Positions 43,753 to 56,645 are shown, counted from the stretch's first letter. The stretch: DNA of 64,000 bases from Gammaproteobacteria bacterium (GCA_016744065.1 JADGFA010000008.1:34877-98876), one strand, 5' to 3'. Notes: generated by a model from the letters alone, not told the origin. Program-made: numbers and translations.

Positions 43753-43784
43753 CAGATATCAGGGGTTTCCTGGTGAGTTATCTG
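43753..43784 (-). repeat. Second stem-loop downstream of queF
   Basis: CAGATA pairs with TATCTG as an outer stem; CAGG and CCTG pair inside around loop GGTTT. It is 37 bp beyond the queF stop and not followed by a U-run on the minus strand. Confidence 0.45.
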
Positions 43785-43820
43785 AAAGTCATTAACCTGT
43801 TCCATATGAATGCAGCAGGC

Positions 43821-44210
43821 TTAAGGTAGAATGACTGGTTCAGGTGCAACCCATCCATCTGCTCGATGCTCAGCTATTACGCTTGTGTAAACGCCTCCAC
43901 GAACATTAAATTCAGCGGTAATGCGCATAAACCGGGGTTCGGTTGCTGCGACCAGGTCACTTAAAATCTGGTTTGTAATGTCTTCATGGAATGCACCCTG
44001 TTCACGGAATGACCACATATAGAGTTTGAATGATTTAAGTTCTACGCATTTTTTATCAGCGATGTAGTCCAGGTGTATGGTTGCAAAGTCTGGCTGGCCT
44101 GTTTTTGGGCAAATACAGGTGAACTCTGGTGTGTGAATGCGAATCGTGTAATCACGCTCTGGACGGGGGTTATCAAAGGTTTCCAGTGCTTTTGTAGGCT
44201 GTGTTGTCAT
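43821..44210 (-). CDS. queF: NADPH-dependent 7-cyano-7-deazaguanine reductase QueF (short type)
   Basis: Reduces preQ0 to preQ1 in queuosine synthesis. The 129-residue product is the unimodular (type I, Bacillus-like) form rather than the 280-residue form of E. coli. The catalytic cysteine lies in [12 protein letters not shown] and the substrate-binding glutamate is in [21 protein letters not shown], which is the QueF signature. No other queuosine gene is nearby. Divergent from smc. Confidence 0.93.
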   Translation of the reverse strand: MTTQPTKALETFDNPRPERDYTIRIHTPEFTCICPKTGQPDFATIHLDYIADKKCVELKSFKLYMWSFREQGAFHEDITNQILSDLVAATEPRFMRITAEFNVRGGVYTSVIAEHRADGWVAPEPVILP

Positions 44211-44394
44211 GTGAATCTCATTGTTTATTTAAATATAAAAATTTGCGCGGTCATTATAGCGTGTAGTGATATACTGTGCGGCTTGAAAATTTAAAGAATT
44301 TACCTCATAAATGAGCCATTTGCTACTAGAGCGGTCTGCTAGCGGGTTTGGGGTATGAAAATTATACTAAATAGATAATGAATACGGGTTATAA

Positions 44395-47300
44395 ATGCGC
44401 TTAAGTAAAATTAAACTGGCGGGCTTCAAATCTTTCGTAGATCCTACCACCATTGAGTTTCCATCTAATCTGAATGGGATTGTTGGGCCAAATGGTTGTG
44501 GTAAATCGAATACCATTGATGCGGTTCGTTGGGTAATGGGGGAATCATCAGCCAAGCACCTGCGTGGTGCATCGATGGATGATGTTATTTTTAGTGGTTC
44601 CTCTTCGCGTAAACCCGTTAGTCAGGCATCGGTTGAACTTATATTTGATAATAGTGAGGGCAAGTTAGAGGGTCCTTATGCCAGTTTTACTGAAATTGCA
44701 GCTAAACGTATGGTAACGCGTGACGGTCAGTCGAAGTATTTTCTTAATGGTAGTAAGTGTCGGCGTCGAGATATAGCCGATTTATTTTTAGGTACAGGTT
44801 TAGGCCCGCGTAGTTATGCCATTATTGAACAGGGCATGATTTCTCGTTTAATTGATGCCAAGCCAGAAGAGTTACGTTCTTTTTTAGAAGAAGCGGCGGG
44901 TATATCCAAATATAAAGAGCGCCGGCGTGAAACAGAAACGCGTATTCGCCATACACGTGAAAACCTGGAACGTCTGGACGATTTGCGTGAAGAGATTGAT
45001 AAGCAGTTAGAGCGTTTGCAGCGTCAGTCGCGTACGGCTGAAAAGTATAAAGATTTAAAAATTGAAGAGCGCCGTTTAAAAGCTGAGCATCTTGCATTGC
45101 GCTGGAAAGAATTACACGATCAGATGGAAAATCGTGAACAGGCAATTGAAGAACAGGAAACTCGTTTGCAGGAAGTGATTGCCGAGCAACGGGGGGTTGA
45201 ATCTGAACTGGAAACATTGCGTGAACAGCGTGTTGAGCAGAATGAATCGTTAAATGCGGTACAGGCTCGTTATTATAGTCTGGGTTCTGAAATTTCACGT
45301 ATTGAGCAAACCATTCAGCATGAGAAGGAAATGTTGAGTCGCCAGCAAAGTGATTTAAATGAGCTGGAAAGCGCATTAAATGAAATTAAAACTTTGTTGC
45401 AATCAGACCGTGAGCAGTTAGAAGAAATTGATTTAGTGCTGGGTGAAGCTGAGCCTAAACTTGAAATGCAGCGTGAATCGCAACAGGCAGTGAATGAGGC
45501 TTTAGATGAAGCTGAGCAGGCAATGCAGGAATGGCAAAGTTTATGGGATCTTCATAACGAACAGGCTGCCCAACCGTCACAGACGGCGCAGGTTGAACGG
45601 ACTCGTATGGAGCAGCTTGAAAAGCAGGTTAATCAGCTTAAACAACGCCATGAAAAAATTGAAGAAGAAAAGCGCAAACTGGTAGGTGATGATTTAGAAA
45701 TTGAGTTAGAACAGCTGCGTGAGCAAAGTGAAACAGAGGAAATGAAAAAATCAGAAATGCAGGATAAGGTTTCTGATGTTATTGAGCAAATTCGTAATCA
45801 GCGTGAGTTATCCACCCAGTTTGGGCGTGATGAAGATGCATTGCGTCGACAGTTAAATGAAAGCCGGGGCCATCTGGCTTCACTTGAAGCATTACAGAAA
45901 GCGGCATTGGGTAAAAATGAAAACGCAGTGGGTGGTTGGTTAGAAAAACATGGTCTGGCGAAGAACTCACGTCTGGCAGAAAATATAGAAGTGGATGCGG
46001 GCTGGGAAAAAGCGGTAGAAACTGTTTTAGGCTCACATCTTGAAGCGGTTTGTGTTGATGGGATGGACAGTGTTGCTCAGGTACTGGGTGATCTGAATGA
46101 GGGTAGTTTAAGTTTATTCGATACTTCAAATTCTGCTGCAACCAACAATATTGTTGATAGTCTTAGTAGTAAAATTAAATCGTCGGTTTCATTAAGCGGG
46201 CTTCTTGATAACGTAAAAGTGGCTGATGATTTAAATCAGGCTTTATCCATGCGTGCTTCATTAGCGGTAAATGAATCGGTTATTACAAAAGAGGGCATCT
46301 GGTTAGCTCAGTCATGGTTACGTGTTGCCCGTGATAAAGATGAAAAGTCAGGTGTGCTTGCTCGTGAGCAGGAAATTAAAGAGCTGCAACAGGTATTAGA
46401 AGAACAGGACATGACTCTGGAAGAACTTGAAGTTCAGATCCAGGATGCCCGTGCTCAGTTACAGAATTTAGAACAGCAACGTGAACAGTGGCAGGCAGAG
46501 TTAAATAATACCCATAGCCAGTGTTCACAGATTCAGGCGCAGTTAACGGCTGGCCAGACAAAACTGGAACACCTGTTAAGTCGTAACCAGAACCTGCAGG
46601 AAGAATCAGTAGAAATAACGAAAAATATAGAGCGTCAGCATGATGAAATGGAGTCGGCACGTCGTAAGCGTAATGAAGCCATGACTCAGATGGAGGCTTT
46701 GTCACGTCAGCGCGATGAATTATCAGGTCAACGGGAAGATTTACAGAACCAGTTATTAGAAGCACGTAGTAAGGCGCAAAATGAACGTGAGTCGGTACAT
46801 GAGCTGGCGATTCAAATTGAATCTCGGCGTACTTTAAAGCGGAATCTGGAACAGAATATAGAGCGCATGGCACGTCAGTTGGAAACTCAGCAACAACGTC
46901 ATGAAGAACTAACCGGTAGTTTGCAAGTGGTTAAATCTGTTGATGATAAAGCAGAGGAACTTGAAGTTTTACTTGAGGAAAGGTTACAGGTTGAAGAGCA
47001 GTTAACAGAGGCGCGTCGTTCTGTTGAAGCGATTGATAATAGTTTACGTACGCTGGAACAGAAACGTAATGAAGTTGAACAGAAATCACAGATGATTCGT
47101 TCAAGTTTAGAGCAAGCTCGTTTAAATACGTCTGAAGTTAAGGTGCGTAGTCAGACAGTGCAGGAACAGCTTGCAGAAACAGATTTTAATGCAGAAGATC
47201 TGTTAAATGAGTTAGGTGATGGTGCAAGCATTAATGACTGGGCACGTAAAGTTGAAGAAATTGCACAGCGTATTGCGCGTTTAGGGCCTATTAATCTGGC

Positions 47301-47898
47301 AGCTATTGATGAGTTTGAAGAGCAGAGTAAACGTAAAGACTATCTGGATTCCCAGCATACGGATATAACTGAAGCACTGGAAACACTGGAAGCGGCTATT
47401 GAAAAAATTGATAAAGAAACCCGTTCAAAATTTAAAGAAACCTATGAGTCGGTGAATAATCGAATTCAGGAAATGTTCCCGCGCCTGTTTGGTGGTGGTC
47501 AGGCATATCTTGAATTAACGGGTGATGATTTACTTGATACAGGCGTGGTAGTAATGGCACGTCCACCGGGTAAACGTATCAGTCATATACAGTTGATGTC
47601 TGGTGGTGAAAAAGCGTTAACAGCCGTTGCGCTGGTTTTTGCTATTTTTGAACTGAATCCGGCTCCGTTCTGTATGCTGGATGAAGTTGATGCACCGCTT
47701 GATGAAGCTAATGTGGGGCGTTTCTGTGCACTGGTTAAAGCAATGTCAAAAACGGTGCAGTTTATTTTTATTACTCATCACAAGGTGACCATGGAAATGG
47801 CTGAAACAATGAGTGGTGTTACCATGCGTGAAGCGGGTGTATCACGTCTGGTAACAGTTGATATTGAAGAAGCTGCAAAAATGGTAGAAACCGCGTAA
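44395..47898 (+). CDS. smc: Chromosome condensation protein Smc
   Basis: SMC ATPase that shapes and segregates the chromosome. At 1167 residues it has the standard architecture: N-terminal ATP-binding head with Walker A GPNGCGKSNTID (about 32-43), a long coiled coil (about 170-500), a hinge (about 505-660) including VGGWLEKHGLAKNS, a return coiled coil (about 660-1000) and the C-terminal head with signature LMSGGEKALTAVAL and Walker B CMLDEVDAPLDEAN. It replaces MukB in this organism. It opens the smc-zipA-ligA cluster; zipA starts 10 bp after its stop. Minus-strand ORFs in this span are shadows of the Glu/Gln-rich coiled coil. Confidence 0.97.
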   Translation: MRLSKIKLAGFKSFVDPTTIEFPSNLNGIVGPNGCGKSNTIDAVRWVMGESSAKHLRGASMDDVIFSGSSSRKPVSQASVELIFDNSEGKLEGPYASFTEIAAKRMVTRDGQSKYFLNGSKCRRRDIADLFLGTGLGPRSYAIIEQGMISRLIDAKPEELRSFLEEAAGISKYKERRRETETRIRHTRENLERLDDLREEIDKQLERLQRQSRTAEKYKDLKIEERRLKAEHLALRWKELHDQMENREQAIEEQETRLQEVIAEQRGVESELETLREQRVEQNESLNAVQARYYSLGSEISRIEQTIQHEKEMLSRQQSDLNELESALNEIKTLLQSDREQLEEIDLVLGEAEPKLEMQRESQQAVNEALDEAEQAMQEWQSLWDLHNEQAAQPSQTAQVERTRMEQLEKQVNQLKQRHEKIEEEKRKLVGDDLEIELEQLREQSETEEMKKSEMQDKVSDVIEQIRNQRELSTQFGRDEDALRRQLNESRGHLASLEALQKAALGKNENAVGGWLEKHGLAKNSRLAENIEVDAGWEKAVETVLGSHLEAVCVDGMDSVAQVLGDLNEGSLSLFDTSNSAATNNIVDSLSSKIKSSVSLSGLLDNVKVADDLNQALSMRASLAVNESVITKEGIWLAQSWLRVARDKDEKSGVLAREQEIKELQQVLEEQDMTLEELEVQIQDARAQLQNLEQQREQWQAELNNTHSQCSQIQAQLTAGQTKLEHLLSRNQNLQEESVEITKNIERQHDEMESARRKRNEAMTQMEALSRQRDELSGQREDLQNQLLEARSKAQNERESVHELAIQIESRRTLKRNLEQNIERMARQLETQQQRHEELTGSLQVVKSVDDKAEELEVLLEERLQVEEQLTEARRSVEAIDNSLRTLEQKRNEVEQKSQMIRSSLEQARLNTSEVKVRSQTVQEQLAETDFNAEDLLNELGDGASINDWARKVEEIAQRIARLGPINLAAIDEFEEQSKRKDYLDSQHTDITEALETLEAAIEKIDKETRSKFKETYESVNNRIQEMFPRLFGGGQAYLELTGDDLLDTGVVVMARPPGKRISHIQLMSGGEKALTAVALVFAIFELNPAPFCMLDEVDAPLDEANVGRFCALVKAMSKTVQFIFITHHKVTMEMAETMSGVTMREAGVSRLVTVDIEEAAKMVETA

Positions 47899-47908
47899 AG
47901 GTTTGATA

Positions 47909-48778
47909 ATGGAGATGGATGACTTACGTTGGATATTATTAGGGGTTGCGATTGTTATTGTTGTGGCTGTTTATCTATTAAGCCGTGTGCGAAAAAAAGA
48001 TCAGCACTCATCCCCTTTAAATGCAGCTAATGATATTCCATCATTTAGTGCGATGGATGAGAATGTTGATAATGACTGGATGCATGGTGTCGGCCCGGTA
48101 AAAGTTGTATCTGAATCATCTCATGATGTTGACAGTGTTTTGAATGATGATGCGCTGCCTGAACCTGAAGCAATACCTGAGGAAAAAACATACCGAAGTA
48201 AAACATATCAGACGCAAGCCTATTCAGAACGTATAAATGAATCTGATTTAGAGACTGATGTTGAATCTGTTCAGGAAAGTGTTGATGAAGTTAAGCCTGT
48301 AGAAAAGGTTAATGAAGTAGAGCAAAAGCCGGTAAAAGAAGTTGATGCGGTTATTGATGATGTGATATCAGTTTATGTTCTGGCCGAGCCGGATGAAATA
48401 ATAAAAGGCGAGAAAATTTTAAGTGCCAGTTATGCATTGCATCTGGATTATGGCGATATGAAAATATTTCATCGTCACAATCAGGATGAAAATAAAGGCA
48501 TTCAGTTTAGTATGGCGAATATTCAACAGCCAGGTTTTTTTGAAATTGACCATATGAATGAAATAGAAACAACTGGCGTTAGTTTTTTTATGCAGGTGAA
48601 TCTTGTGGATAAGCCATCAGATGTGCTTGATGATATGTTGATTTGTGCTCACAATTTATCAACTATGCTGGGAGCAACTTTATGTGATGCGCAACGTAAA
48701 GTATTAGATGAAGCCTGTGCTATTGGCTTACGTGAAAAAGTAAAGCGTTTAGAAGCAGTAAAAGTACAATCAGTTTAG
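47909..48778 (+). CDS. zipA: Cell division protein ZipA
   Basis: Membrane tether for FtsZ at the division ring. The ATG at 47909 is preceded by AAGG with a 7-bp gap and gives 289 residues; the upstream TTG adds only two residues. One N-terminal membrane helix (about 7-25, ILLGVAIVIVVAVYLLS) is followed by a charged, acidic linker (about 30-155) and the C-terminal FtsZ-binding domain, which starts near VISVYVLAEPDEIIKG and ends with CDAQRKVLDEA. The start lies 10 bp after smc and the gene ends before a strong terminator. Confidence 0.92.
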   Translation: MEMDDLRWILLGVAIVIVVAVYLLSRVRKKDQHSSPLNAANDIPSFSAMDENVDNDWMHGVGPVKVVSESSHDVDSVLNDDALPEPEAIPEEKTYRSKTYQTQAYSERINESDLETDVESVQESVDEVKPVEKVNEVEQKPVKEVDAVIDDVISVYVLAEPDEIIKGEKILSASYALHLDYGDMKIFHRHNQDENKGIQFSMANIQQPGFFEIDHMNEIETTGVSFFMQVNLVDKPSDVLDDMLICAHNLSTMLGATLCDAQRKVLDEACAIGLREKVKRLEAVKVQSV

Positions 48779-48813
48779 AGTTATATGTTTTATTGTTTTG
48801 AGTAAAATAAAAG

Positions 48814-50938
<2,125 letters not shown>

Positions 50939-50986
50939 GTGTGTAGTTGCTTTGGGGTATAAGTAGATACCCATCACTAACTTTAA

Positions 50987-51997
<1,011 letters not shown>

Positions 51998-52006
51998 TTT
52001 TATAAG

Positions 52007-52384
52007 ATGGAATGGATTAAAACCTTACATGTAAGTTGTGTTGTACTTTCTTTTTGTGGTTTTTTTCTGCGCGGTGTCTGGATGTTATCTGGTTCTACCC
52101 TGCTACAGAGACGGTGGGTCAAAATAGTCCCACATGTGGTTGATGCTACATTGTTAACCAGTGCGCTGGTTATGCTGTATTTGTTTCAGTGGTCGGTGTT
52201 AGAGCATCAGTGGTTGCAGGTTAAGATTGTCGCATTGCTGGTGTATATTGGGTTGGGAATGTTGGCGCTTAAACCAGCTCGCTCGATGCGTGTTCGGTCT
52301 GGAGCATGGCTTGCGGGGTTGGCTGTGTTTTTGTTTATTGTTTCTGTGGCGCTTACGAAGTCTGTTTATGGGTTTATGGGATGA
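52007..52384 (+). CDS. SirB2-family membrane protein
   Basis: A 125-residue inner-membrane protein with four hydrophobic helices (about 6-24, 42-62, 70-86 and 101-120). The start WIKTLHVSCVVLSFCGFFLRG and HVVDATLLTSALVM match the SirB family (PF04247). Biochemical function is unknown; the name derives from a Salmonella invasion regulator locus and should not be read as a virulence role. Probably co-transcribed with the adenine deaminase gene. Confidence 0.8.
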   Translation: MEWIKTLHVSCVVLSFCGFFLRGVWMLSGSTLLQRRWVKIVPHVVDATLLTSALVMLYLFQWSVLEHQWLQVKIVALLVYIGLGMLALKPARSMRVRSGAWLAGLAVFLFIVSVALTKSVYGFMG

Positions 52385-52422
52385 ACTTTAAGTTTTTGGT
52401 TAAGTTTCTGGATTCATGGGGG

Positions 52423-52446
52423 TTCTCATTCGGTTTTTAATGAGAA
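52423..52446. repeat. Inverted repeat after the SirB2 gene
   Basis: TTCTCATT-cggttttt-AATGAGAA, a perfect 8-bp stem about 40 bp after the stop. No U-run follows on the plus strand. Confidence 0.45.
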
Positions 52447-52526
52447 GAAGCGAGTAAGCAGAAGTCACACTCCCATAATGAAAAGAGCTTGCTAGCATTC
52501 CACATCACAGAATTCAAGATATCAGG

Positions 52527-52546
52527 ATCTTGTAAAAATACAAGAT
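52527..52546. repeat. Inverted repeat before the end of the AddB-like gene
   Basis: ATCTTGT-aaaaat-ACAAGAT, a perfect 7-bp stem with 6-nt loop, 34 bp beyond the stop of the minus-strand nuclease gene. It may stabilise or end that transcript, though the U-run is missing. Confidence 0.4.
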
Positions 52547-52580
52547 AGCTAAAATGTCAGATTAAAATTAAGCAATAAAC

Positions 52581-55424
52581 CTAATCCGCAACTTCCCACA
52601 TCTGTTTACGACATAAACCACTCATATCACAATAACTACAGGCCTGAGAATCCCCCCATGATGGCAGTGGTTCTGATGATCGTATTTCTGAAATAACCGT
52701 CTCCAGGCGTTGTAATACATCTACTTTAAGGTTAGATAAATCTTCACCCTCCAGTATTCCAGCCTGTCTGGTTTCACCTTTATCCAGTTTCAGGTAAATT
52801 ACATTGCAAACATCCTCCATTAAAGCGGCATAACTGGTGAGCTGTATGTTCTCGGCCAGGTCAATATCACTTTGTTTCGCGGTGCCACCGGTTTTGTAAT
52901 CGATAATTGAAAATTCATTACTTTGTTTATCAACTCTGTCCAGGCGCCCCACCAGTTTTGTTCTGTCGTTTAATATCTGCTCCTGCATTTCTTCGAGTTT
53001 ATATATATTCCATTCGATCTGACGTTGTATCTGCCAGTCAATATAGGATTCAGCTGTATTCATCCAGCGTTCAAACCAGCCTCTATGCTGAATTGAATCT
53101 TCAGTCTGGGTGTTGAATATAAGCCGAGACAGTTTTTCAATATGTACTAATGCGTCTGGTTTATTGCTTTTTGTTATGAGTTCCCTGAAGGGAGCTGGCA
53201 TGTCAGGACATTGTTGATGAAATGCATGAAGAATGGAGTGTACTTTTTCACCGTATTCGCTTTTTAATAACTCCAGGCTGATTTGCTCTAATGGTTTTAG
53301 TTTTAATGCATCGGCAGCGAAGAATTTATAAGGGCAATCAATCAGGCGCTGATGTCGGGATGCTGAAAATTCAGATGGAATAAGTTCGGGATTTATTGTT
53401 GGGTATGCCTGTTTGACTATTTTTATTTTGTTAATTAATTCTTCAGAGCGATCGGTTACAGGGTTAAGTTTATTTAATAAAATATCTAAATGATTATCGC
53501 GCAGAGATTGATTAAAACTATGTTGACTGAAATCTTGCAATGAGCTGACCCAGGGAGATGCCTGTATCCATTCACCATTTTTTTCTGCCTGCCAGGTAAT
53601 GAGGACATCATCCGCCGCCAGTAATAACTGTTTAAACTGATGAAAATTATTTTCTTTTTTCTGGTGCCAGTTTTTAAGTTGTAATGCCTGTCTGACAGAC
53701 TGATTAAAGAAAGGGTGTTGGCCGACACTGCCAGGGAATGAATTTATATTGGCGCCACAAATAATCAATGTGTCAAACTGGCAATATTGCGCCTGTTGCA
53801 TATTCATTATTTTTACTGCTGAGGTCTGGCTTTGTGGCTTAAATTGTTCGTGTTCTAATGTGCTACCAATCCATGTGCGTAAATCGAGCCAACTCATTTC
53901 AGGGTTTGCAGCCAGATGTGCATGAGATAGTTTTTCAAGCTCTTCCTGTACGCGTTGGCCGGCAATGTCGTTTGATAGTTGCTGATAAACCCCCAGCTTT
54001 TTAATACTTGCTATAAAATGGTTAATCCAGTTTTCCGGGGTGTTTAACTGGTTGTTCTGAAAAAATGATATTAAGTTTTCTGATGCAGTTTCAATATTAG
54101 TTAACAATAACAGTAATTGTTCGGCAGTTGATGTGTTTTTTAAATTGAGCCGACTGGCTCTGTTTTTTATAGCATTTTTAAACCGTTGTAAATTATTCGC
54201 TATATTCTCATGCAGAACAATATCCTGTTCAAAACGGTAAACGAGATTCAGGTGTTCATTAAAGTTTTTCTCATGACAGAAAAAAGGTGATTTTAAAAGA
54301 TCAAGGAGAGGCTGGTAGGCGAAATCCTGTTCGATACATTCTAGCCAGCGTTCTAGTACAGTGGCGGCACTGGTTGTTGCCAGAGCCCAGCCAGCGGTGT
54401 CCTGAATGTTTACTTCAGCTCGTTCTAACAGAGCGCGTAATCGTCGGGCTAATTTTCGATTTTCGGTGATGACGGCAATGTTCGTTTTGCCGCTTAATAT
54501 ACTCATACGTATTTTTAAATCAACAGCCTGGGTTTCCTGCTCGGCGCTTTGTGCATCATAGAGTTTGATATTATTAATGAAAAAGCTTTTATTTTTGTTT
54601 TTATATTCCTGGGCTCGTTCGTATAAAGATTTTTTTTGAGAATAGATATCATGCAGTAATTTAAGATCATGATTTGTTGTTTTATTCTTTGTTTCAGGTG
54701 TGTTCCCCTGAGTAACATGTGTGACCTGGGCTATTTTTGATAGTTGCTCGCACCAGGCCTGTTCGAGTGCGGTTAATTGCTCTATATCAATAATATAAAA
54801 ATGTCTGTTTTTAAGGTTCTCAGGTATATCAGTCAGTAAGCGCTGTTTAAGTCTACCTGTATCGTCTTCCAGGTTTAATGCCTGTAGTTGTTGTTGCCAG
54901 GCCTGCCACAGAGTTTGTATTATTTCGGCTTCCTGGTTCAGGTGTTTTATATTTTGTTCTGTTTGATAGGCCTTTTGTAGTTTTTCAATCCATACGGGCG
55001 TGTCTTTATTTAACCATTGGTGCTGGCTCAGGCTTAATTCATCAAATAACTCAAGCAGGCTGTCACAGATTTGCCAGTGGTTTTCAATGGCAAATAAACG
55101 GCTGTTTTGTTTTAGTGCTTCCAGTAATAAAAGTTGCCTGGCCGATTGAGTAAGGTGCTTTCTGGATAGGTCAGCAGGGTAAATGTTTTCATTTAACCAT
55201 TGTGTATGGTCGCCAATAAAACAGCCGAGTAGCGTTTGTTGAGATGTACTAATCAGGCTATGGCGCATTTGTTGAGCGGCCTGGGCATTAGGTAAAAGTA
55301 TGCAAATATGGCTTAAATCGGGTAGTTTGCCCTTATGTTCGCGTAATATTTGTTCGGCTAGTGCATCGGTGAAATGTTGATTTGAAGGAATATTTGTTTT
55401 CTGAATTGGCTGTGCTGATGTCAT
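52581..55424 (-). CDS. AddB-like PD-(D/E)XK nuclease, probable DNA repair protein
   Basis: A 947-residue protein resembling the AddB-like family described as probable DNA repair protein (TIGR03623 type). The N-terminal region is helicase-like but has no Walker A motif. The C-terminal nuclease domain shows VGRLDRVD and IIDYKTGG (catalytic D and K). An iron-sulfur cluster is suggested by one Cys in IDCPYKFFA and three in CSYCDMSGLC, as in AddB/RecB nucleases. The usual partner, a UvrD-type helicase-nuclease, is not adjacent; the upstream gene is a universal stress protein on the same strand and the downstream gene converges. The partner could lie elsewhere. Confidence 0.8.
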   Translation of the reverse strand: MTSAQPIQKTNIPSNQHFTDALAEQILREHKGKLPDLSHICILLPNAQAAQQMRHSLISTSQQTLLGCFIGDHTQWLNENIYPADLSRKHLTQSARQLLLLEALKQNSRLFAIENHWQICDSLLELFDELSLSQHQWLNKDTPVWIEKLQKAYQTEQNIKHLNQEAEIIQTLWQAWQQQLQALNLEDDTGRLKQRLLTDIPENLKNRHFYIIDIEQLTALEQAWCEQLSKIAQVTHVTQGNTPETKNKTTNHDLKLLHDIYSQKKSLYERAQEYKNKNKSFFINNIKLYDAQSAEQETQAVDLKIRMSILSGKTNIAVITENRKLARRLRALLERAEVNIQDTAGWALATTSAATVLERWLECIEQDFAYQPLLDLLKSPFFCHEKNFNEHLNLVYRFEQDIVLHENIANNLQRFKNAIKNRASRLNLKNTSTAEQLLLLLTNIETASENLISFFQNNQLNTPENWINHFIASIKKLGVYQQLSNDIAGQRVQEELEKLSHAHLAANPEMSWLDLRTWIGSTLEHEQFKPQSQTSAVKIMNMQQAQYCQFDTLIICGANINSFPGSVGQHPFFNQSVRQALQLKNWHQKKENNFHQFKQLLLAADDVLITWQAEKNGEWIQASPWVSSLQDFSQHSFNQSLRDNHLDILLNKLNPVTDRSEELINKIKIVKQAYPTINPELIPSEFSASRHQRLIDCPYKFFAADALKLKPLEQISLELLKSEYGEKVHSILHAFHQQCPDMPAPFRELITKSNKPDALVHIEKLSRLIFNTQTEDSIQHRGWFERWMNTAESYIDWQIQRQIEWNIYKLEEMQEQILNDRTKLVGRLDRVDKQSNEFSIIDYKTGGTAKQSDIDLAENIQLTSYAALMEDVCNVIYLKLDKGETRQAGILEGEDLSNLKVDVLQRLETVISEIRSSEPLPSWGDSQACSYCDMSGLCRKQMWEVAD

Positions 55425-55479
55425 GGGGGGGACATTAGCATATTCAGGAAATTATTTTTGCCTGTATTTTTGTTGTATT

Positions 55480-55926
55480 TTAGTTTTTAATTTTAACCGC
55501 AAGGATGTCGCATGGCATCTCGTGCAGTACCGCATTCGTAGTAGAGCCTAAAAGTATATTTATACCGTGCCGGCCATGAGAGCCCATAACGATAAGGTCG
55601 CATTGATGTTCTTTTACAAATTGAGATATCTCGTATTTCGGTGTTCCCATAATGCTGTGTAAATCAGCATCTTTTAATTTTTGTTGTTCACTGAAAGAGG
55701 TCAGTGAGTTGTTTGCCTGCTCAAGCATTTTAGCTTCATCAATAACCCAGTTATTGGAGAGAACCGGTTCGTACACTGAATCGATAGGAGGGAGATATTC
55801 AACAATGTGTAACAGGCTGAGTCTGGTATTATTACGATTTGCTATATCACGGGCTTTGTTTAATACTCGTTCAGCCGATGAGGAAAAATCAATCGCGACC
55901 AGAATATGGTTATAGTCACTCATCAT
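55480..55926 (-). CDS. Universal stress protein (UspA family)
   Basis: A 148-residue single-domain Usp. The start YNHILVAIDFSSSAERVLNKA and the nucleotide-binding motif GSHGRHGINILLGSTTNAV with a final CDILAVK are the family pattern, in the ATP-binding group. It starts 57 bp from the divergent NTF2-like gene and ends 55 bp before the nuclease gene. No stress-promoter consensus is visible upstream. Confidence 0.92.
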   Translation of the reverse strand: MMSDYNHILVAIDFSSSAERVLNKARDIANRNNTRLSLLHIVEYLPPIDSVYEPVLSNNWVIDEAKMLEQANNSLTSFSEQQKLKDADLHSIMGTPKYEISQFVKEHQCDLIVMGSHGRHGINILLGSTTNAVLHEMPCDILAVKIKN

Positions 55927-55983
55927 GGTGCTCCAGTGTATTTAGGGTATATCTGAAAGTATAGTTTAATGTAAGGTTTAAAT

Positions 55984-56469
55984 ATGCATGCTAATGAACA
56001 GTTAATACATAATTTTTATACGGCTTTTCAAAAACTTGACTGGCAGACCATGAAGCAGTGTTACGCTGTGGATATTAACTTTTCAGATCCAGTATTCAAT
56101 AGTTTGAAAGGCGCTGATGCAGCGGCAATGTGGCATATGTTATGTAATAAGGCCATGGATTTTGATTTAAAATTTAGTGATATTCAGGCAGACGAAAAAA
56201 ATGGTTCTGCTCGTTGGGAGGCTATTTATACGTTTTCACAGACAGGGCGCAGAGTTCATAATGTTATTTTTGCTGAATTTCAGTTTTCAGAGGGTAAAAT
56301 AATTCGCCATTCAGACCATTTTAGCTTCTGGCGTTGGAGTGGTATGGCACTGGGGCCTGTTGGTGTGCTGTTTGGCTGGTCTGGTTTTCTGAGGAATAAA
56401 GTCCAGCAAAAAGCGCTCAATGGGCTCAAACTCTTCATTCTGCGGCATCATTCGAAAAAAAATACATAA
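55984..56469 (+). CDS. NTF2/SnoaL-like fold protein
   Basis: A 161-residue protein. The opening NEQLIHNFYTAFQKLDWQTM and SDPVFNSLKGADAAAMWHML, followed by SARWEAIYTF and the C-terminal HSDHFSFWRW, match the SnoaL-like group of the NTF2 superfamily. Members are ketosteroid isomerase-like enzymes or binding proteins of undetermined role. The final LRNKVQQKALNGLKLFI is an extra tail. The gene stops 45 bp before tRNA-Leu. Confidence 0.75.
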   Translation: MHANEQLIHNFYTAFQKLDWQTMKQCYAVDINFSDPVFNSLKGADAAAMWHMLCNKAMDFDLKFSDIQADEKNGSARWEAIYTFSQTGRRVHNVIFAEFQFSEGKIIRHSDHFSFWRWSGMALGPVGVLFGWSGFLRNKVQQKALNGLKLFILRHHSKKNT

Positions 56470-56474
56470 AAGGC

Positions 56475-56502
56475 TACACACGCTGTAATTTTGTTATATA
56501 AT
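56475..56502 (+). promoter_or_regulatory. Promoter of tRNA-Leu(TAG)
   Basis: A perfect -10 TATAAT lies at 56497-56502, with a weak -35 TACACA at 56475-56480 (16-bp spacer). The GC-rich discriminator CCGCGCC follows, as expected for stringently controlled RNA. The tRNA starts 13 bp after the -10. Confidence 0.6.
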
Positions 56503-56514
56503 TCCGCGCCTTAT

Positions 56515-56599
56515 GCGAGCGTGGTGAAATTGGTATACACGCCAGATTTAGGTTCTGGTGTCGCAAGACGTGAGAGTTCGAGTCTCTCCGCTCGCACCA
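56515..56599 (+). tRNA. tRNA-Leu (anticodon TAG)
   Basis: Class II tRNA with a long variable arm. Acceptor stem GCGAGCG pairs with CGCTCGC, discriminator A, CCA encoded at 56597-56599. Anticodon stem CCAGA/TCTGG encloses TTTAGGT, so the anticodon is TAG. The T arm contains GTTCGAGTC. Confidence 0.97.
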
Positions 56600-56607
56600 T
56601 CTTTATA

Positions 56608-56645
56608 TTAAGGCGGACTTTTCAAATTGAGCCCGCCTTAATTTT
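56608..56645 (+). terminator. Rho-independent terminator after tRNA-Leu
   Basis: TTAAGGCGG (56608-56616) pairs with CCGCCTTAA (56633-56641), followed by TTTTG. It separates the tRNA transcript from tig. Confidence 0.75.

Noticed and set aside
44822..46873. Minus-strand ORFs of up to 184 codons inside smc
   Set aside because: They are antisense shadows of the Glu/Gln-rich coiled coil and have low-complexity His/Pro/Leu products with no ribosome binding sites.
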